Notes: generated by a model from the letters alone, not told the origin. 64,000 bases of DNA from Shewanella sp. (GCF_013214165.1 NZ_JABSSM010000027.1:1-64000); one strand, 5' to 3'; shown: positions 28,874 to 40,145, numbered from the stretch's first letter. Translations and numbers: made by a program.

Positions 28874-29909
28874 CCTAACTGCGGCTAGCACAGTCATTGA
28901 GCCAAGCCAGACACCAAATGACAAGGTGTATCAAGGCATAAAAAATAATCTCGAACTGCACCTGTACCAACTGCCTCCTCGCGTACAGGGCCATTATGGC
29001 ATCCGTCTCTACCGCATGACGGGTGATGAAAAGTATGCCAATGCCGCACTCGTCGACCTCTACGCCGTCACCGAATCGCAAGCCTTCTATGCCTGCTCTC
29101 TCGAAAAACCGGGATTTATCACCACTGAGGCTGAAAAAGCCATTTCTGTGCTAGGTAAAGGTCCTAGGGCTAAGGCCAGAAAGAAGGCCTTAGAACCCTT
29201 TCCTGAGTTTCTATTTTACACCGATGTATTACTCAGATTTTCGAGCCGTATCGATGAGTTTGGTTTAACGGGCCCCTGTCATGATAAATTGATCACGGCG
29301 CTGAAGAAGACCGACTTAAAGACTGGGCTAACCGATAAGGCCATGATCACGTCCTGGGCGGCGCAATTAATCAATTACGCCTACTGGGCTAAACAGTTAG
29401 GAGTTGGAGACTATGTCGATGAATACAAACAGGCCTTCATTGACGTGTATCCAAACGACAAAGACAGTGAACTCGATAAGAAACAGTATCAGAACAAGTT
29501 ATATGGCCTGACGCACTTCATCTTTGCAGCGAGTGAATACTACCAGCACGATGTCTCACCTAAAGAATTCGCCTGGATTTTGGATTATTTTGCAGACAAT
29601 ATCGAGCGAATATTAGCAGATGCCACCGACGATATCATTGCCGAAGTGGGCATAAGCTTTCACCTGGCGGGACTGTCTGATAATCCGGTTGTTGCCAAGA
29701 CTCAGGCTCATATTGTCAGCGCCTTCGATGAAAGTGTGCAGTTTATTCGTTCACCCATGGGCAACCCTGATTTAGCGCTCGGTGAGCACAGAAATGTCTT
29801 GGCCATGATGCTACTTAATTGGCCACAGAAGCTGCATAAAGGGCCATATTTTACGGAGCTCAAGGCCACCAAGAAGTATATGCCCAAGCAAGTATCGGTT
29901 AAGAAGTGA
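28812..29909 (+). CDS. Exported protein of unknown function, last gene of the retropepsin/ATP-grasp run
   Basis: I do not recognise this family with certainty. The 365-residue product has a signal peptide (MAFLFQKNLLKISTLSLALFSLTAAS) and a largely alpha-helical body with charged surface segments (GPRAKARKKALEPFPEF, TDLKTGLTDKAMITSW, GEHRNVLAMMLLNWPQ). It may be a helical-repeat protein. The frame opens at 28770, but ATG 28812 has AGGA six bases upstream and begins the signal, so it is preferred; it overlaps the M3-like gene by 62 bases. Overlap and shared export suggest a role with the preceding four genes in the periplasm. A hairpin follows the stop. Confidence 0.65.
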   Translation: MAFLFQKNLLKISTLSLALFSLTAASTVIEPSQTPNDKVYQGIKNNLELHLYQLPPRVQGHYGIRLYRMTGDEKYANAALVDLYAVTESQAFYACSLEKPGFITTEAEKAISVLGKGPRAKARKKALEPFPEFLFYTDVLLRFSSRIDEFGLTGPCHDKLITALKKTDLKTGLTDKAMITSWAAQLINYAYWAKQLGVGDYVDEYKQAFIDVYPNDKDSELDKKQYQNKLYGLTHFIFAASEYYQHDVSPKEFAWILDYFADNIERILADATDDIIAEVGISFHLAGLSDNPVVAKTQAHIVSAFDESVQFIRSPMGNPDLALGEHRNVLAMMLLNWPQKLHKGPYFTELKATKKYMPKQVSVKK

Positions 29910-30199
29910 TGACCATGGCCCATGGCCTGAATACACTCAGGCCATCGTTAATTCAATGCATATTTCACGAAGCATTAGTCATTTTAAATAGAAATATAGG
30001 TTTTTGCTGGATCCCCAGACACTTAGTCGATTCCTTGCTGTCTCAAGGGCTGCTGTGCCAGCTAAGTTTAAAGGGTAATAGTCACAAAAGAGTGATGATG
30101 AGTCTGGTTATACCTAACCGAGATGTTCAGGGCCCGGCTGCTGAACTGTTAGAGAAAATCATCATCGATACACATCTTCAACACAGGGGGGCACAGTAA
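29906..30199 (+). pseudogene. Remnant of a LysR-type regulator (C-terminal ligand-domain fragment)
   Basis: A 97-residue frame with no DNA-binding domain. From about 29980 it reads like the end of a LysR substrate-binding domain: GFCWIPRHLVDSLLSQGLLCQLSL, then RVMMSLVIPNRDVQGPAAELLEKIIID. Intact LysR proteins have about 200 more residues before this, including the helix-turn-helix, and nothing upstream supplies them; the preceding bases belong to another gene. It looks like a decayed 3' fragment. A short CxxC...CxxC fragment in another frame follows at once. Confidence 0.55.
29922..29945 (+). terminator. Hairpin after the five-gene run, possible terminator
   Basis: A perfect 9-bp stem ATGGCCTGA/TCAGGCCAT has a 6-base loop and starts 13 bases after the stop. 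It lacks a clear T run (CGTTAATTC follows), so termination would be weak or Rho-assisted. Confidence 0.45.
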
Positions 30200-30200
30200 A

Positions 30201-30320
30201 CACATCTGCGAGCTGTGCCTTGGTAACAGGAGTATCCAATGGCTTGAATTGGCACCTGCGTCAGCCAAGTTCACCGATGGGGATATCGACGTGGCTCGCT
30301 GCGACAGCTGCATCAGGTGA
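30201..30320 (+). pseudogene. Possible zinc-ribbon (PhnA-like) gene fragment
   Basis: One frame without a start codon encodes a 39-residue stretch with C-E-L-C near its start and C-D-S-C three residues before the stop, spaced as in the N-terminal zinc knuckle of PhnA-type proteins. A stop follows immediately. It has no ATG and no continuation, so if it is real it is a gene fragment. Low certainty. Confidence 0.25.
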
Positions 30321-30341
30321 AAACCTCCCCCTCGCTGCCAA

Positions 30342-30599
30342 CTACACCTCTAGGTTGATAATAGTCCCTAAGGTCTCCGATGAGGTTTCTATCACTTCCA
30401 CGGCGGCTTCGCCTTGCAGCTCTGCTTCTATAGCTGAGATTAGGGCTTGTGTTTGCTCGACGGCTTCAACAGGCCTAGTGTCGACTGTGTTAACATCTGC
30501 AGTGGCAGGCGTAGCGACATCGATAGTCGCTTGAGTCAGTCCGGACTGAGCGCTTTGTAAACCGCTCAGACCCGATACATTACTTGGAGGAATTTGCAT
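30342..30599 (-). CDS. Small hypothetical protein, Ala/Thr/Val/Glu-rich
   Basis: An 85-residue acidic protein with no signal peptide, membrane segment or known motif. The N-terminus (QIPPSNVSGLSGLQSAQSGL) is low-complexity. The C-terminal half is probably helical (VEAVEQTQALISAIEAELQGEAAVEVIE), and the layout recalls small motility-associated proteins, but I cannot assign it. A GTG at 30620 extends it by seven residues. ATG 30599 has GGAG eight bases upstream and is preferred. It lies upstream of thiH on the same strand, downstream of nothing obvious, 55 bases beyond the thi operon's end. Confidence 0.55.
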   Translation of the reverse strand: MQIPPSNVSGLSGLQSAQSGLTQATIDVATPATADVNTVDTRPVEAVEQTQALISAIEAELQGEAAVEVIETSSETLGTIINLEV

Positions 30600-30676
30600 A
30601 TCTGTAGCTCCAACATTCACTTGGTGTTAGCTCGATTATCAATCAGCATCAGATGAAAGTACAGTTAAAGGTATCT

Positions 30677-31798
30677 CTAATCCGCGATCCAGGCCGACTC
30701 CCAATCTTTCCACACCGGATTTAATCCCCTTTGCTTCATTGCATGGCTCACCTGAGCCGGGCTTCTATCATCACTGATCTCAAACTGATCTAACTGGGTA
30801 TCAGGATTGACATAACCGCCGGGTTGAGTCGAGCTACCGGCACTTAAGTTGGTGATCCCCAGTGAAAACAGATTATCTCTGAGTTGCGGCGCTTCGCGGG
30901 TCGACAAACTAATGTCCAGCTGCTGATTAAACAGCCTGAACGCACAGATAAGTTGCACTAAGCCCTTATCGGTCAGCTCAACCTTAGGGGTTATCCCACC
31001 GGTACAAGGCCTCAATCTAGGCAATGAGACACTGTAACGGGTACGCCAGTACTTAGACTCAAGATAAGCAAGGTGGTGGCCTAACAAGAGTGCATCCAAG
31101 CGCCAGTCATCCAGGCCTAACAACACCCCGAGTCCAACCTTATCCACCCCGGCTTTGGCAACACGCTCAGGCGTGTCTAAGCGATAGGCAAAATCCTTTT
31201 TCTTACCTCGGGTGTGGTGCTTGGCATAGGTCTGCGGATTATAAGTCTCTTGATATATCATCACGGCATCGAGACCCAGACCCACCAGCTCACTGTACTC
31301 ATGCTCGGCCAATGGCTGCACTTCCATGGCCAAATAACTGAACTGCTCCTTGACCTGGGGCAATACCTGTTTAAAGTAATCGATGCCGACCTTGGTCTCA
31401 TGTTCTCCCGAGACTAACAAGATGGAGTCATAACCCAGCTTTTTAATCACCGCCATCTCGGCTTCGAGTTCCGGGCGATTTAATGTCTTGCGTTTCAGCT
31501 TATTACTCATGCTAAAACCACAGTAATCACACTCATTGGCACATAAATTGGATAGATACAGGGGTAAAAACATGCCGATATTGGCCCCGAATCTCTGCCT
31601 TGTCAGCCGAACCGACTGCTGAGCCATCTGTTCGATATAAGGTTCTGCGGCGGGCGATAACAGTGCGAGTAGCCCATTGAGATCCCCCTCGGCCGAATTG
31701 AGCGCACGTTCGACATCACTACTGGTGGCCGAATAGAGGGCTAATTTCAATTTTTCCCGGGAGAGCCCCTGAAGATAGGATAGGAAACTCATGGGCAT
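30677..31798 (-). CDS. thiH: 2-iminoacetate synthase ThiH
   Basis: ThiH is a radical-SAM enzyme that cleaves tyrosine to 2-iminoacetate (dehydroglycine) and p-cresol for thiazole synthesis. The 373-residue protein has the cluster motif CxxxCxxC (CANECDYC, near 86-93), LVSGEHE, a MEVQPL segment and the biotin-thiamin-associated C-terminal domain. It is the last gene of the thi operon, 12 bases after thiG, and partners ThiG. Confidence 0.97.
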   Translation of the reverse strand: MPMSFLSYLQGLSREKLKLALYSATSSDVERALNSAEGDLNGLLALLSPAAEPYIEQMAQQSVRLTRQRFGANIGMFLPLYLSNLCANECDYCGFSMSNKLKRKTLNRPELEAEMAVIKKLGYDSILLVSGEHETKVGIDYFKQVLPQVKEQFSYLAMEVQPLAEHEYSELVGLGLDAVMIYQETYNPQTYAKHHTRGKKKDFAYRLDTPERVAKAGVDKVGLGVLLGLDDWRLDALLLGHHLAYLESKYWRTRYSVSLPRLRPCTGGITPKVELTDKGLVQLICAFRLFNQQLDISLSTREAPQLRDNLFSLGITNLSAGSSTQPGGYVNPDTQLDQFEISDDRSPAQVSHAMKQRGLNPVWKDWESAWIAD

Positions 31799-31810
31799 CC
31801 CCCGATAAAT

Positions 31811-32581
31811 TCACATGGTGTCATTGAGAAACCCCGTCAATGGACTGGTTTCACTCGCGACCGAGTTCACATGACCTAAGCCGGCGAGATAAGCCTTTCT
31901 GCCTGTCCGTACCGCCGCGGCGAAACATCGGCCCATGGCGACAGGATCCCGGCTACTGGCGATGGCAGTATTGACCAGTACAGCATCGGCGCCCAGCTCC
32001 ATGGCTCGTGTCGCCTGAGAAGGCGCACCTATTCCGGCATCCACGATCACCGGCACCCTGGCTTGCTCGATGATCATTTTCAGAAAAGCCTCCGTCACTA
32101 AGCCTTGATTAGAGCCGATAGGGCTAGCTAATGGCATCACAGCGGCGCAGCCCACCTCTTCGAGTCGACGGCACAAAACCGGATCGGCATGGACATAGGG
32201 CAAGACAATGAAGCCTTTATCACAGAGGATCTTAGCCGCTGCCAAGGTTTCGATAGGATCCGGCATCAGATACTTAGGATCGGGGTGGATCTCAAGTTTT
32301 ATCCAGCTCGTAGCCAAAAGTTCTCTGGCGAGCTCGGCCGCAAACACCGCCTCCTTTGCATTTCTGGCCCCGGATGTATTGGGCAGGAGTTTAACTCCAC
32401 TGCTTAACAAGGGCTGCAAGATATCATCGCTGCCTGTTTTAAGATCCAGTCGCTTCATTGCTAGGGTCACAAGTTCAGAGCCCGAGCACGTGATCGCCTC
32501 TAACATGAGGGCAGATGTTGAAAATTTTCCCGTACCGGTAAACAGTCGAGATGAAAATTGATGCTCAGCAATGGTTAACAT
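31811..32581 (-). CDS. thiG: Thiazole synthase ThiG
   Basis: ThiG forms the thiazole phosphate ring from 1-deoxy-D-xylulose 5-phosphate, dehydroglycine and ThiS thiocarboxylate. The 256-residue TIM barrel has [12 protein letters not shown] at the start, [15 protein letters not shown], the Schiff-base Lys in [17 protein letters not shown] (near 95-111), and [13 protein letters not shown]. It follows thiS with a single base between them. Confidence 0.97.
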   Translation of the reverse strand: MLTIAEHQFSSRLFTGTGKFSTSALMLEAITCSGSELVTLAMKRLDLKTGSDDILQPLLSSGVKLLPNTSGARNAKEAVFAAELARELLATSWIKLEIHPDPKYLMPDPIETLAAAKILCDKGFIVLPYVHADPVLCRRLEEVGCAAVMPLASPIGSNQGLVTEAFLKMIIEQARVPVIVDAGIGAPSQATRAMELGADAVLVNTAIASSRDPVAMGRCFAAAVRTGRKAYLAGLGHVNSVASETSPLTGFLNDTM

Positions 32582-32582
32582 C

Positions 32583-32825
32583 TTAGCCTCCCGCCACTAG
32601 GGCAAATACTTCAAATTGATCGCCATCACGGCACAAGGTCTCTTTCCAGCGTGACTTAGGCAATACTTGCCCGTTACGTACCAGTGCAACAGAACTGGCG
32701 GCAATATCTTGCAGCTGGAGTAATTGAGCTACGTTCGAGCCACTCGATAAGAAAATCTGCTCATCGTTGAGCGTGGCTTTGATTGACGTTTCGCTGGTAT
32801 TACTCACGGATATTTTGTGGTTCAT
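32583..32825 (-). CDS. thiS: Sulfur carrier protein ThiS
   Basis: ThiS is a small ubiquitin-like sulfur carrier whose C-terminal Gly is adenylated by ThiF and converted to thiocarboxylate. The 80-residue product ends in the required Gly-Gly (ALVAGG) and contains [15 protein letters not shown]. It has about 14 more N-terminal residues than the 66-residue E. coli protein. The start overlaps the thiF stop by four bases. Confidence 0.95.
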   Translation of the reverse strand: MNHKISVSNTSETSIKATLNDEQIFLSSGSNVAQLLQLQDIAASSVALVRNGQVLPKSRWKETLCRDGDQFEVFALVAGG

Positions 32826-33640
32826 TGATAACCTCCTTCCCTCAGTAAGCTTGGATCAGGGCGCCGGGATTGATTCCTGAGCGGCTCCACTCGTCCACCA
32901 CACACATGACATTCAAGATCGCGACTCAAGCTCGCCTCACGCCACCGCATCGCTCGGCCATCGAACCTGAGTAACGTCCCCGTCGGCACCGGGAGTCCCA
33001 AGAGTAAATTCATCCCAAGCAGGGCCTGCATGGATGCCATCACGCCAACCATAGGTCCTAAAACCCCAACACTCTGGCAGGTCTGACTGAGATGAGAGTC
33101 TTGAGGAAACAGGCATGCATAACAGCCCGATTCGGGAGCGGACTCCATGTCGACCATAAAAAGCTGCCCACTAAAATTAGCCACCGCGGCCGTTATTAAT
33201 GGCAGCTTGACTTGCAGACAAGTTAGGTTAATCAAGTGACGCGTGGAAAAATCATCGGTGCAATCGAACACAAGATCCATGTGTGCCAGTAATGTCTGAC
33301 TATTGTGCTCGGCTAATTTATCGGTAACGGCTTGTAAGTTACAGTCAGGGTAAGCGTTCGAGAGCTTATGGACCGCAGTCGCTGATTTATACTCGCCTAT
33401 ATCCTTATCACTAAAAAGCAGCTGCCTGGGCAAGTTTGATAATTCCACCTTGTCATCATCTATCAGTGTTAGCTTGCCCACACCACCAGCCGCCAGATAT
33501 TGAGCGAGCAGATTCCCCAGACCGCCAACACCGACAATGGCCACACAGGCCTGTGACAAGCTAATCTGCCCTGCTTCACCCACATCGGCTAATAAAATTT
33601 GCCGGGAGTAACGCAAAAAATCGGCATTATTCAGCGACAT
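32822..33640 (-). CDS. thiF: ThiS adenylyltransferase ThiF
   Basis: ThiF is an E1-like enzyme that adenylates the ThiS C-terminus. The 272-residue protein has the nucleotide loop GVGGLGNLLAQYLA (near 36-49), the DDDKVELSNLPRQLLF segment, DCTDDFSTRHLIN, and two zinc pairs, CYAC and CHVC. It overlaps thiDE by 14 bases and thiS by four, a tight operon. Confidence 0.96.
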   Translation of the reverse strand: MSLNNADFLRYSRQILLADVGEAGQISLSQACVAIVGVGGLGNLLAQYLAAGGVGKLTLIDDDKVELSNLPRQLLFSDKDIGEYKSATAVHKLSNAYPDCNLQAVTDKLAEHNSQTLLAHMDLVFDCTDDFSTRHLINLTCLQVKLPLITAAVANFSGQLFMVDMESAPESGCYACLFPQDSHLSQTCQSVGVLGPMVGVMASMQALLGMNLLLGLPVPTGTLLRFDGRAMRWREASLSRDLECHVCGGRVEPLRNQSRRPDPSLLREGGYQ

Positions 33641-35204
33641 TGGCTTGCTCCCAGGCAGAGGATAAGGCTAGGTAGGCGACGTCTGGGTGCTGTGATTCGG
33701 TCACGGCTCTGACGATGGCAACATCATCTACCCCGGTTCGCTTAACAGTTTCGATACGGCTGGCATCTATGCCACCAATGGCCAGCAAGGGATAATGCCC
33801 CTTAAACAAGTCCACATAGTGTTGCAATTTCATCAGGCCCTGGGGCGCCGACGGCATCACCTTAGTGGTTGTTGGAAAGATATGACCCAGTGCGATATAG
33901 GAAGGCGTGATTTGTGATGCGAGTAGGAGCTCAAAATAGCTGTGGCTCGATATGCCAAGGGCAAGTTGTGCGTCAGCAATGCGGTTAAGATCGGCATCAT
34001 AGAGATCTTCCTGACCTAGATGCACGCCATAGGCATCATGTTTGATTGCCAATTGCCAATAATCATTGATAAATACCTTAGCCTGATAATCCCGGCCTAG
34101 GGCGATGGCCTGGGCTATTTTATCCTCAAGCTGAGGATCATTCTCGTCCTTTATCCTAAGTTGAATCGTTTTCGCGCCGGCTCTGAGTAAGCTGGCTAAC
34201 AGGGGTAAGTCAGACACCACAGGATAGAGGCCTAACCTCTCATCTATGGTCTTAAACTTGATGCCAACGGGAAGAGAGGGCCCCTCGTCTAAGCTACTGA
34301 TCGTCGGAAAATGACTCAGTTCTCTAGGCCATGCGGTGCGCGCCAAAGGTCCGGGTCCCTCACCCACACGATAACTGTGTTTAATTCCGGCAGACACATA
34401 GGCCTTAGCCACGACAATAGCATCATGGAGCACAAAACCTGTGGCCATCACACTGGCGATGGCTGAGCTTAAGGTGCAGCCGCTGCCATGATTATTATTT
34501 GATGCGATGCGCGGGCTCGATAATAAGAAACTACGTCCTTGATGCATTTCAGAGCAAGCGTCGGCGTGAGTACAGACGAAGATATCTTGGGCCGAGTCCA
34601 TGTGCCAGGCAGGACCTTCATCCCCGCCTGTAGCCAGTACATTGGTGTCGAGTGATTGCGCCAAGTCTTGGGCCGCAAGATGATACTGGGACATGTCAGC
34701 TAAGCGTTGACCCACCAGCTCACCCAGCTCAAGGGCATTGGGGGTGATCAGGGTGAGCAAACCTTTAAATGGCGTGAAATCGAGCCGATTTCCCAGTCCA
34801 CCTAACCTGTCACCGCAACTGGCTATCATGACAGGATCTAAGATAACCGCGACCTCAGTACCACAGCGCTGCTGGTGTTCATCAAGGTCCTGGGCAAGCC
34901 AGCGACTCAGAATATCTATCTGTTGCTGATTTGCCAACAAACCTATTTTTATCGCCTTGGGTGGCAAGTCTTGCAGCAAGGTACCCAATTGAGCCAGCAG
35001 CATCTCATCGGATACCGGCTCAACCAGATTGACTGCAGCTGAGCTCTGAGCCGTTAACGTAGTTATCACAGTGCAAGCATGACAGGTGAGATCATTCATG
35101 GTGGCGAGATCCGCCTGAATGCCTGCACCGCCGCCGCTGTCAGAGCCTGCTATTGACCAAACAACAGGCTTTAAAGCCGACAAAGTCGGCTCTACATTTG
35201 CCAT
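33627..35204 (-). CDS. thiDE: Fused HMP-phosphate kinase / thiamin-phosphate synthase ThiDE
   Basis: A 525-residue bifunctional protein. The N-terminal part (about 10-270) is ThiD, phosphorylating HMP-P to HMP-PP: SIAGSDSGGGAGIQADL, PVMIASCGDRL, and the ATP-site NNHGSGCTLSSAIAS. The C-terminal part (about 300-515) is ThiE, joining HMP-PP with thiazole phosphate: LGLYPVVSDL, TIQLRIKD, VHLGQEDL and the end LLAIGGIDASRI. The open frame extends to 35246 and overlaps thiC, but ATG 35204 lies just past the thiC stop with GAGG nine bases upstream, so it is preferred. Fused ThiDE is common in Shewanella and Vibrio relatives (recalled). Confidence 0.92.
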   Translation of the reverse strand: MANVEPTLSALKPVVWSIAGSDSGGGAGIQADLATMNDLTCHACTVITTLTAQSSAAVNLVEPVSDEMLLAQLGTLLQDLPPKAIKIGLLANQQQIDILSRWLAQDLDEHQQRCGTEVAVILDPVMIASCGDRLGGLGNRLDFTPFKGLLTLITPNALELGELVGQRLADMSQYHLAAQDLAQSLDTNVLATGGDEGPAWHMDSAQDIFVCTHADACSEMHQGRSFLLSSPRIASNNNHGSGCTLSSAIASVMATGFVLHDAIVVAKAYVSAGIKHSYRVGEGPGPLARTAWPRELSHFPTISSLDEGPSLPVGIKFKTIDERLGLYPVVSDLPLLASLLRAGAKTIQLRIKDENDPQLEDKIAQAIALGRDYQAKVFINDYWQLAIKHDAYGVHLGQEDLYDADLNRIADAQLALGISSHSYFELLLASQITPSYIALGHIFPTTTKVMPSAPQGLMKLQHYVDLFKGHYPLLAIGGIDASRIETVKRTGVDDVAIVRAVTESQHPDVAYLALSSAWEQANVAE

Positions 35205-35208
35205 TTGA

Positions 35209-37338
<2,130 letters not shown>

Positions 37339-37425
37339 CTAAAATAATTATCCATCATTAAATCAAGATATCATGATTCAACGAATACAGAAATTCACAC
37401 GATTTATGAACATTATCATGCTTGT

Positions 37426-37506
37426 TTCCTTCGCAGGTTTTAACCTGATCAGGTTCAACGGATCCCGAATAAACGGTCTCAGCCAATTAGGCACTCCGAC
37501 AAGATG
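37426..37506 (-). promoter_or_regulatory. TPP riboswitch (thi box) controlling the thiC operon
   Basis: Read on the reverse strand, the element shows the conserved GGAGTGCC, GGCTGAGA, and TTGAACCTGATCAGGTTAA segments and the GCGAAGGAA end, in the order and spacing of the TPP aptamer. It lies about 240 bases before the thiC ATG. The leader between (37186-37425) contains a small hairpin (CGAGA/TCTCG) but no clear terminator, so control is probably on translation initiation. Confidence 0.95.
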
Positions 37507-37680
37507 CGAGCAGTATAATCTTAAAACATCAAAGTTAACAAGGCTTTTGTAAAGATATAAAATCAAAAAATATCACAGGACGGAAAACCATAAGCCATTG
37601 AATAAGAGCTGAAATGATAAATTAAACATAACAAAAATAGAACTAACCTTATTTACCATTAAATTATTTCATCATAAGTG

Positions 37681-38527
37681 TTATGACTTAATGGGTCTTT
37701 TACGCACTCTTTTGCTATCGCTCGCGTTAACGCCGCCGCAACTGAGTCGCCATGAGCGTTTTAGTTCGGGTGTATTAATTAGCTTGTGCGACAAAAAGCT
37801 CACCCAGAGCCGCCTCTCTCTGACGGGAAAGGTATTTTTGGGTTGAGGCACTGAAATTTGACATATTAAGCCTGTCGCTCCCGTCATTGTTCTCTTGTTC
37901 TGGGGAGAAGAAATAGGAAGATTGACTCATAGATGAAGCGTTCTTTGACTTGGAAAAATCTTCTTGCTTAGCCAGAGATTGTTTAGCTTCTATTACCACG
38001 GGATCTAGAAGGAGCTCCTGCTTTTATTTCGGCTTAAGCAAAACTTTAGACACGTCACTCTCAGTCAAATCAGCCGCTGTAAGCTTAGGCTCCAGCCCTA
38101 GATTGTCGATTAATTCAGACTTACCTTTCTCTATCACGGGGGCTTGATAATACATATAGGCTTTTAATTGAGGGCCTTTTATTGGAGGGGCTTCAGATTT
38201 CGCGCCATCGTTCTTAGCTTGCGGGTATAACAAGGGAGCGGAGCTCCAGAGGATATCTAAGGTAAACACCAGGGCCAGATGACAACTAATAGCCAGAGCG
38301 CTCACCAATAGCCAAGAGATTCTGCGCTTATTGGCAGCAGGCTTAACATGCTCATGAGCAGATGAGAGAAAGGGTCTAAGCTCATGGTTCAGCTCTTGCC
38401 GCTCGAAGGAGGTATCAAACTGAATATCGAGATAAACGGCACACCTATCCGCCTTTATCCCCTTCAGTTCTTCCTTGTTTTCACTAAGTAGAACTTCCTC
38501 TACGCGAAACGCTTTCAATAACATCAT
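37681..38527 (-). pseudogene. Broken gene for a one-helix membrane protein
   Basis: From 38527 the frame encodes a cytoplasmic N-terminal part, a membrane helix (SWLLVSALAISCHLALVFTL, near 70-89) and a Lys/Pro-rich tail, then hits TAA at 38024-38026 (...LLKPK stop). The same frame continues directly (KQELLLDPVVIEAKQSLAKQEDFSKSKN...) to another stop at 37775. The last part, with the ending SWRLSCGG ... KRVRKRPIKS, is in the -1 frame to 37681. One nonsense change and one frameshift would restore about 275 codons. Proteins of this layout occur in Shewanella as hypotheticals, which is a recollection. No function can be read. Confidence 0.6.
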
Positions 38528-38750
38528 CCCTGTGGTTTATCATAGTCAGTTCAGTTCTCATCACTTCATGTGCGGTGACTGAGCCAGTACCAAGATATCA
38601 GCCTGAAACTCATACCGATAAAACTCTGATTATCAATGCGGTAGAAAGTTCATTTTGATGCGTCAAAACCTAGCTTACACGTGTACGCTCAAGTATGGTT
38701 TTATGCTGAATTTACTGTTAGACTCCACCGAAACGATTTAAGAGAAAATT

Positions 38751-39431
38751 ATGCCACTAGAAGAATCATTAGGCCAGCAAGCATCGATTGCCTCAGTCGA
38801 TAGCAGTGGCTATAGCCCTAAAGAAGAGATGGCAAACAGCATAAGCCATGGTCTGGGTATAGTGGCGGGGATTTTCGGGCTGGTACTCTCTCTGGGAAAG
38901 GGCCAGCAAACACTCGATAGCGTGCAATTATTCGGGCTGGTTATCTACTGTGCCAGCATCATCTTACTCTTCTCCTGCTCGACCTTATATCATTCGATCT
39001 CCTCTCCAGTTTGGAAGCACAGACTCAAGATTGCCGATCATTGCGCCATCTATTTTTTAATTGCTGGCACCTATACTCCTCTGATGCTCATCGCCCTGGA
39101 AGGTAGCAAGGCTAATATTATTCTCATCGCCATCTGGTCGCTGGCATTCGGTGGAGTATTATTCGAAACCCTGTTCATTAATCGATTCAAGAAGCTGAGT
39201 CTTACCCTATATCTAGTGATGGGCTGGCTATGCGCTACCGTGATGAGTGAACTGATCGATTCGATGACAGCGCTAGGTTTTCAGTTATTGATTTTGGGCG
39301 GGTTGTTTTACACCTTCGGGGTGATATTTTATGTCGGTAAACGCATTCCCTTTAACCACGCGATATGGCATTTATTTGTGCTCGCCGGTGCGGTAAGTCA
39401 CTTCCTCTGTGTATATTTAACCCTGATATAA
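38751..39431 (+). CDS. Hemolysin III / PAQR-family membrane protein (TrhA-like)
   Basis: A 226-residue protein with seven membrane helices. The family marks are visible: SPKEEMANSISHGLGIVAG near the N-terminus (the conserved Ser and His), CSTLYHSI (helix 2-3), KIADHCAIYFLIAGTYTPL with the conserved Asp-His, and the C-terminal FNHAIWHLFVLAGAVSHFLCV with His residues that would bind a metal. These bacterial PAQR proteins (YqfA/TrhA) affect membrane energetics; the historical "hemolysin" name is not evidence of cytolysis. Single gene. The converging DTW-domain gene is 29 bases downstream. Confidence 0.9.
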   Translation: MPLEESLGQQASIASVDSSGYSPKEEMANSISHGLGIVAGIFGLVLSLGKGQQTLDSVQLFGLVIYCASIILLFSCSTLYHSISSPVWKHRLKIADHCAIYFLIAGTYTPLMLIALEGSKANIILIAIWSLAFGGVLFETLFINRFKKLSLTLYLVMGWLCATVMSELIDSMTALGFQLLILGGLFYTFGVIFYVGKRIPFNHAIWHLFVLAGAVSHFLCVYLTLI

Positions 39432-39459
39432 GCCCAAGGATTTAAATTTATCTAGATTG

Positions 39460-40008
39460 TCAGCCGGCTTGAAAATCAATGAAGGCGTGTGTTAACAGCT
39501 CGGCCTCTTGATGACGATTCTTTAACTCGAGTAAACCGATAATGCACTCTAAGGTGCATAAGCCCCCCTCTATTTGATTACGTCTGAGCGTAAAACCTGA
39601 ATCCGCCTGCTCAGTGAAGGCAAACTTATCAGCAGCCTTGAGGTAAGGGCTCTGCCGCATCATCTTTCGGGCCTCTTGCCAGGTCGCATCTAATATAATG
39701 AGCGTCTCAGGCAGACACTCGAGATAGATGTGCTCAAGGTGATTGTTCAAACCAGCCAGCTCATGGTTTTCATCTAGCTCCTTGCCGGCATCAGAGTCAC
39801 ACGCGTTATCGGAGCCAGATGGCTCCATGAGCCTAGGAAACAGCACTGCGGCCTTATGGCTGCTAATTAATGCTAGCAGGTCTGGATCCGGTTTTACCCT
39901 AGACCAGACGATCCTCCGGCACCACTGTGGAAATGCGTGTAAAGCAAGCGCGCCGGTATTGGTCGGGCGCAATACTTCTCGTTCATGGGTTAACAACACC
40001 AGCTTCAT
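39460..40008 (-). CDS. DTW-domain tRNA-uridine aminocarboxypropyltransferase-like protein
   Basis: A 182-residue protein of the DTW superfamily, members of which add the 3-amino-3-carboxypropyl group to uridine in tRNA (acp3U). The DxTW motif is DATW in LIILDATWQEARKM (near 110-123). The following TLRRNQIEGGLCTLECI segment corresponds to the conserved LxTxEA/S region, and the C-terminus LELKNRHQEAELLTHAFIDF is typical. The N-terminus has LTHEREVLRPTNTG, expected for the family. The family branch (TapT/YfiP-type versus TuaA) cannot be decided. It is transcribed alone. Confidence 0.85.
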   Translation of the reverse strand: MKLVLLTHEREVLRPTNTGALALHAFPQWCRRIVWSRVKPDPDLLALISSHKAAVLFPRLMEPSGSDNACDSDAGKELDENHELAGLNNHLEHIYLECLPETLIILDATWQEARKMMRQSPYLKAADKFAFTEQADSGFTLRRNQIEGGLCTLECIIGLLELKNRHQEAELLTHAFIDFQAG

Positions 40009-40145
40009 CTCTGTTTACTCTCTTATTAAACTCTTATTTATGCAAAGAAATAGACATAAGCGTCATTCATCCAAAGTTTTCATTTAACCAGACAAGTCAG
40101 CCATTTTCTGCTTGGTAAAAAGCCCGCTGTGGGATAACATTCGTC

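Noticed and set aside
37378-37566. 62-residue reverse frame upstream of thiC
   Set aside because: It lies over the TPP riboswitch, whose conserved RNA explains the sequence.
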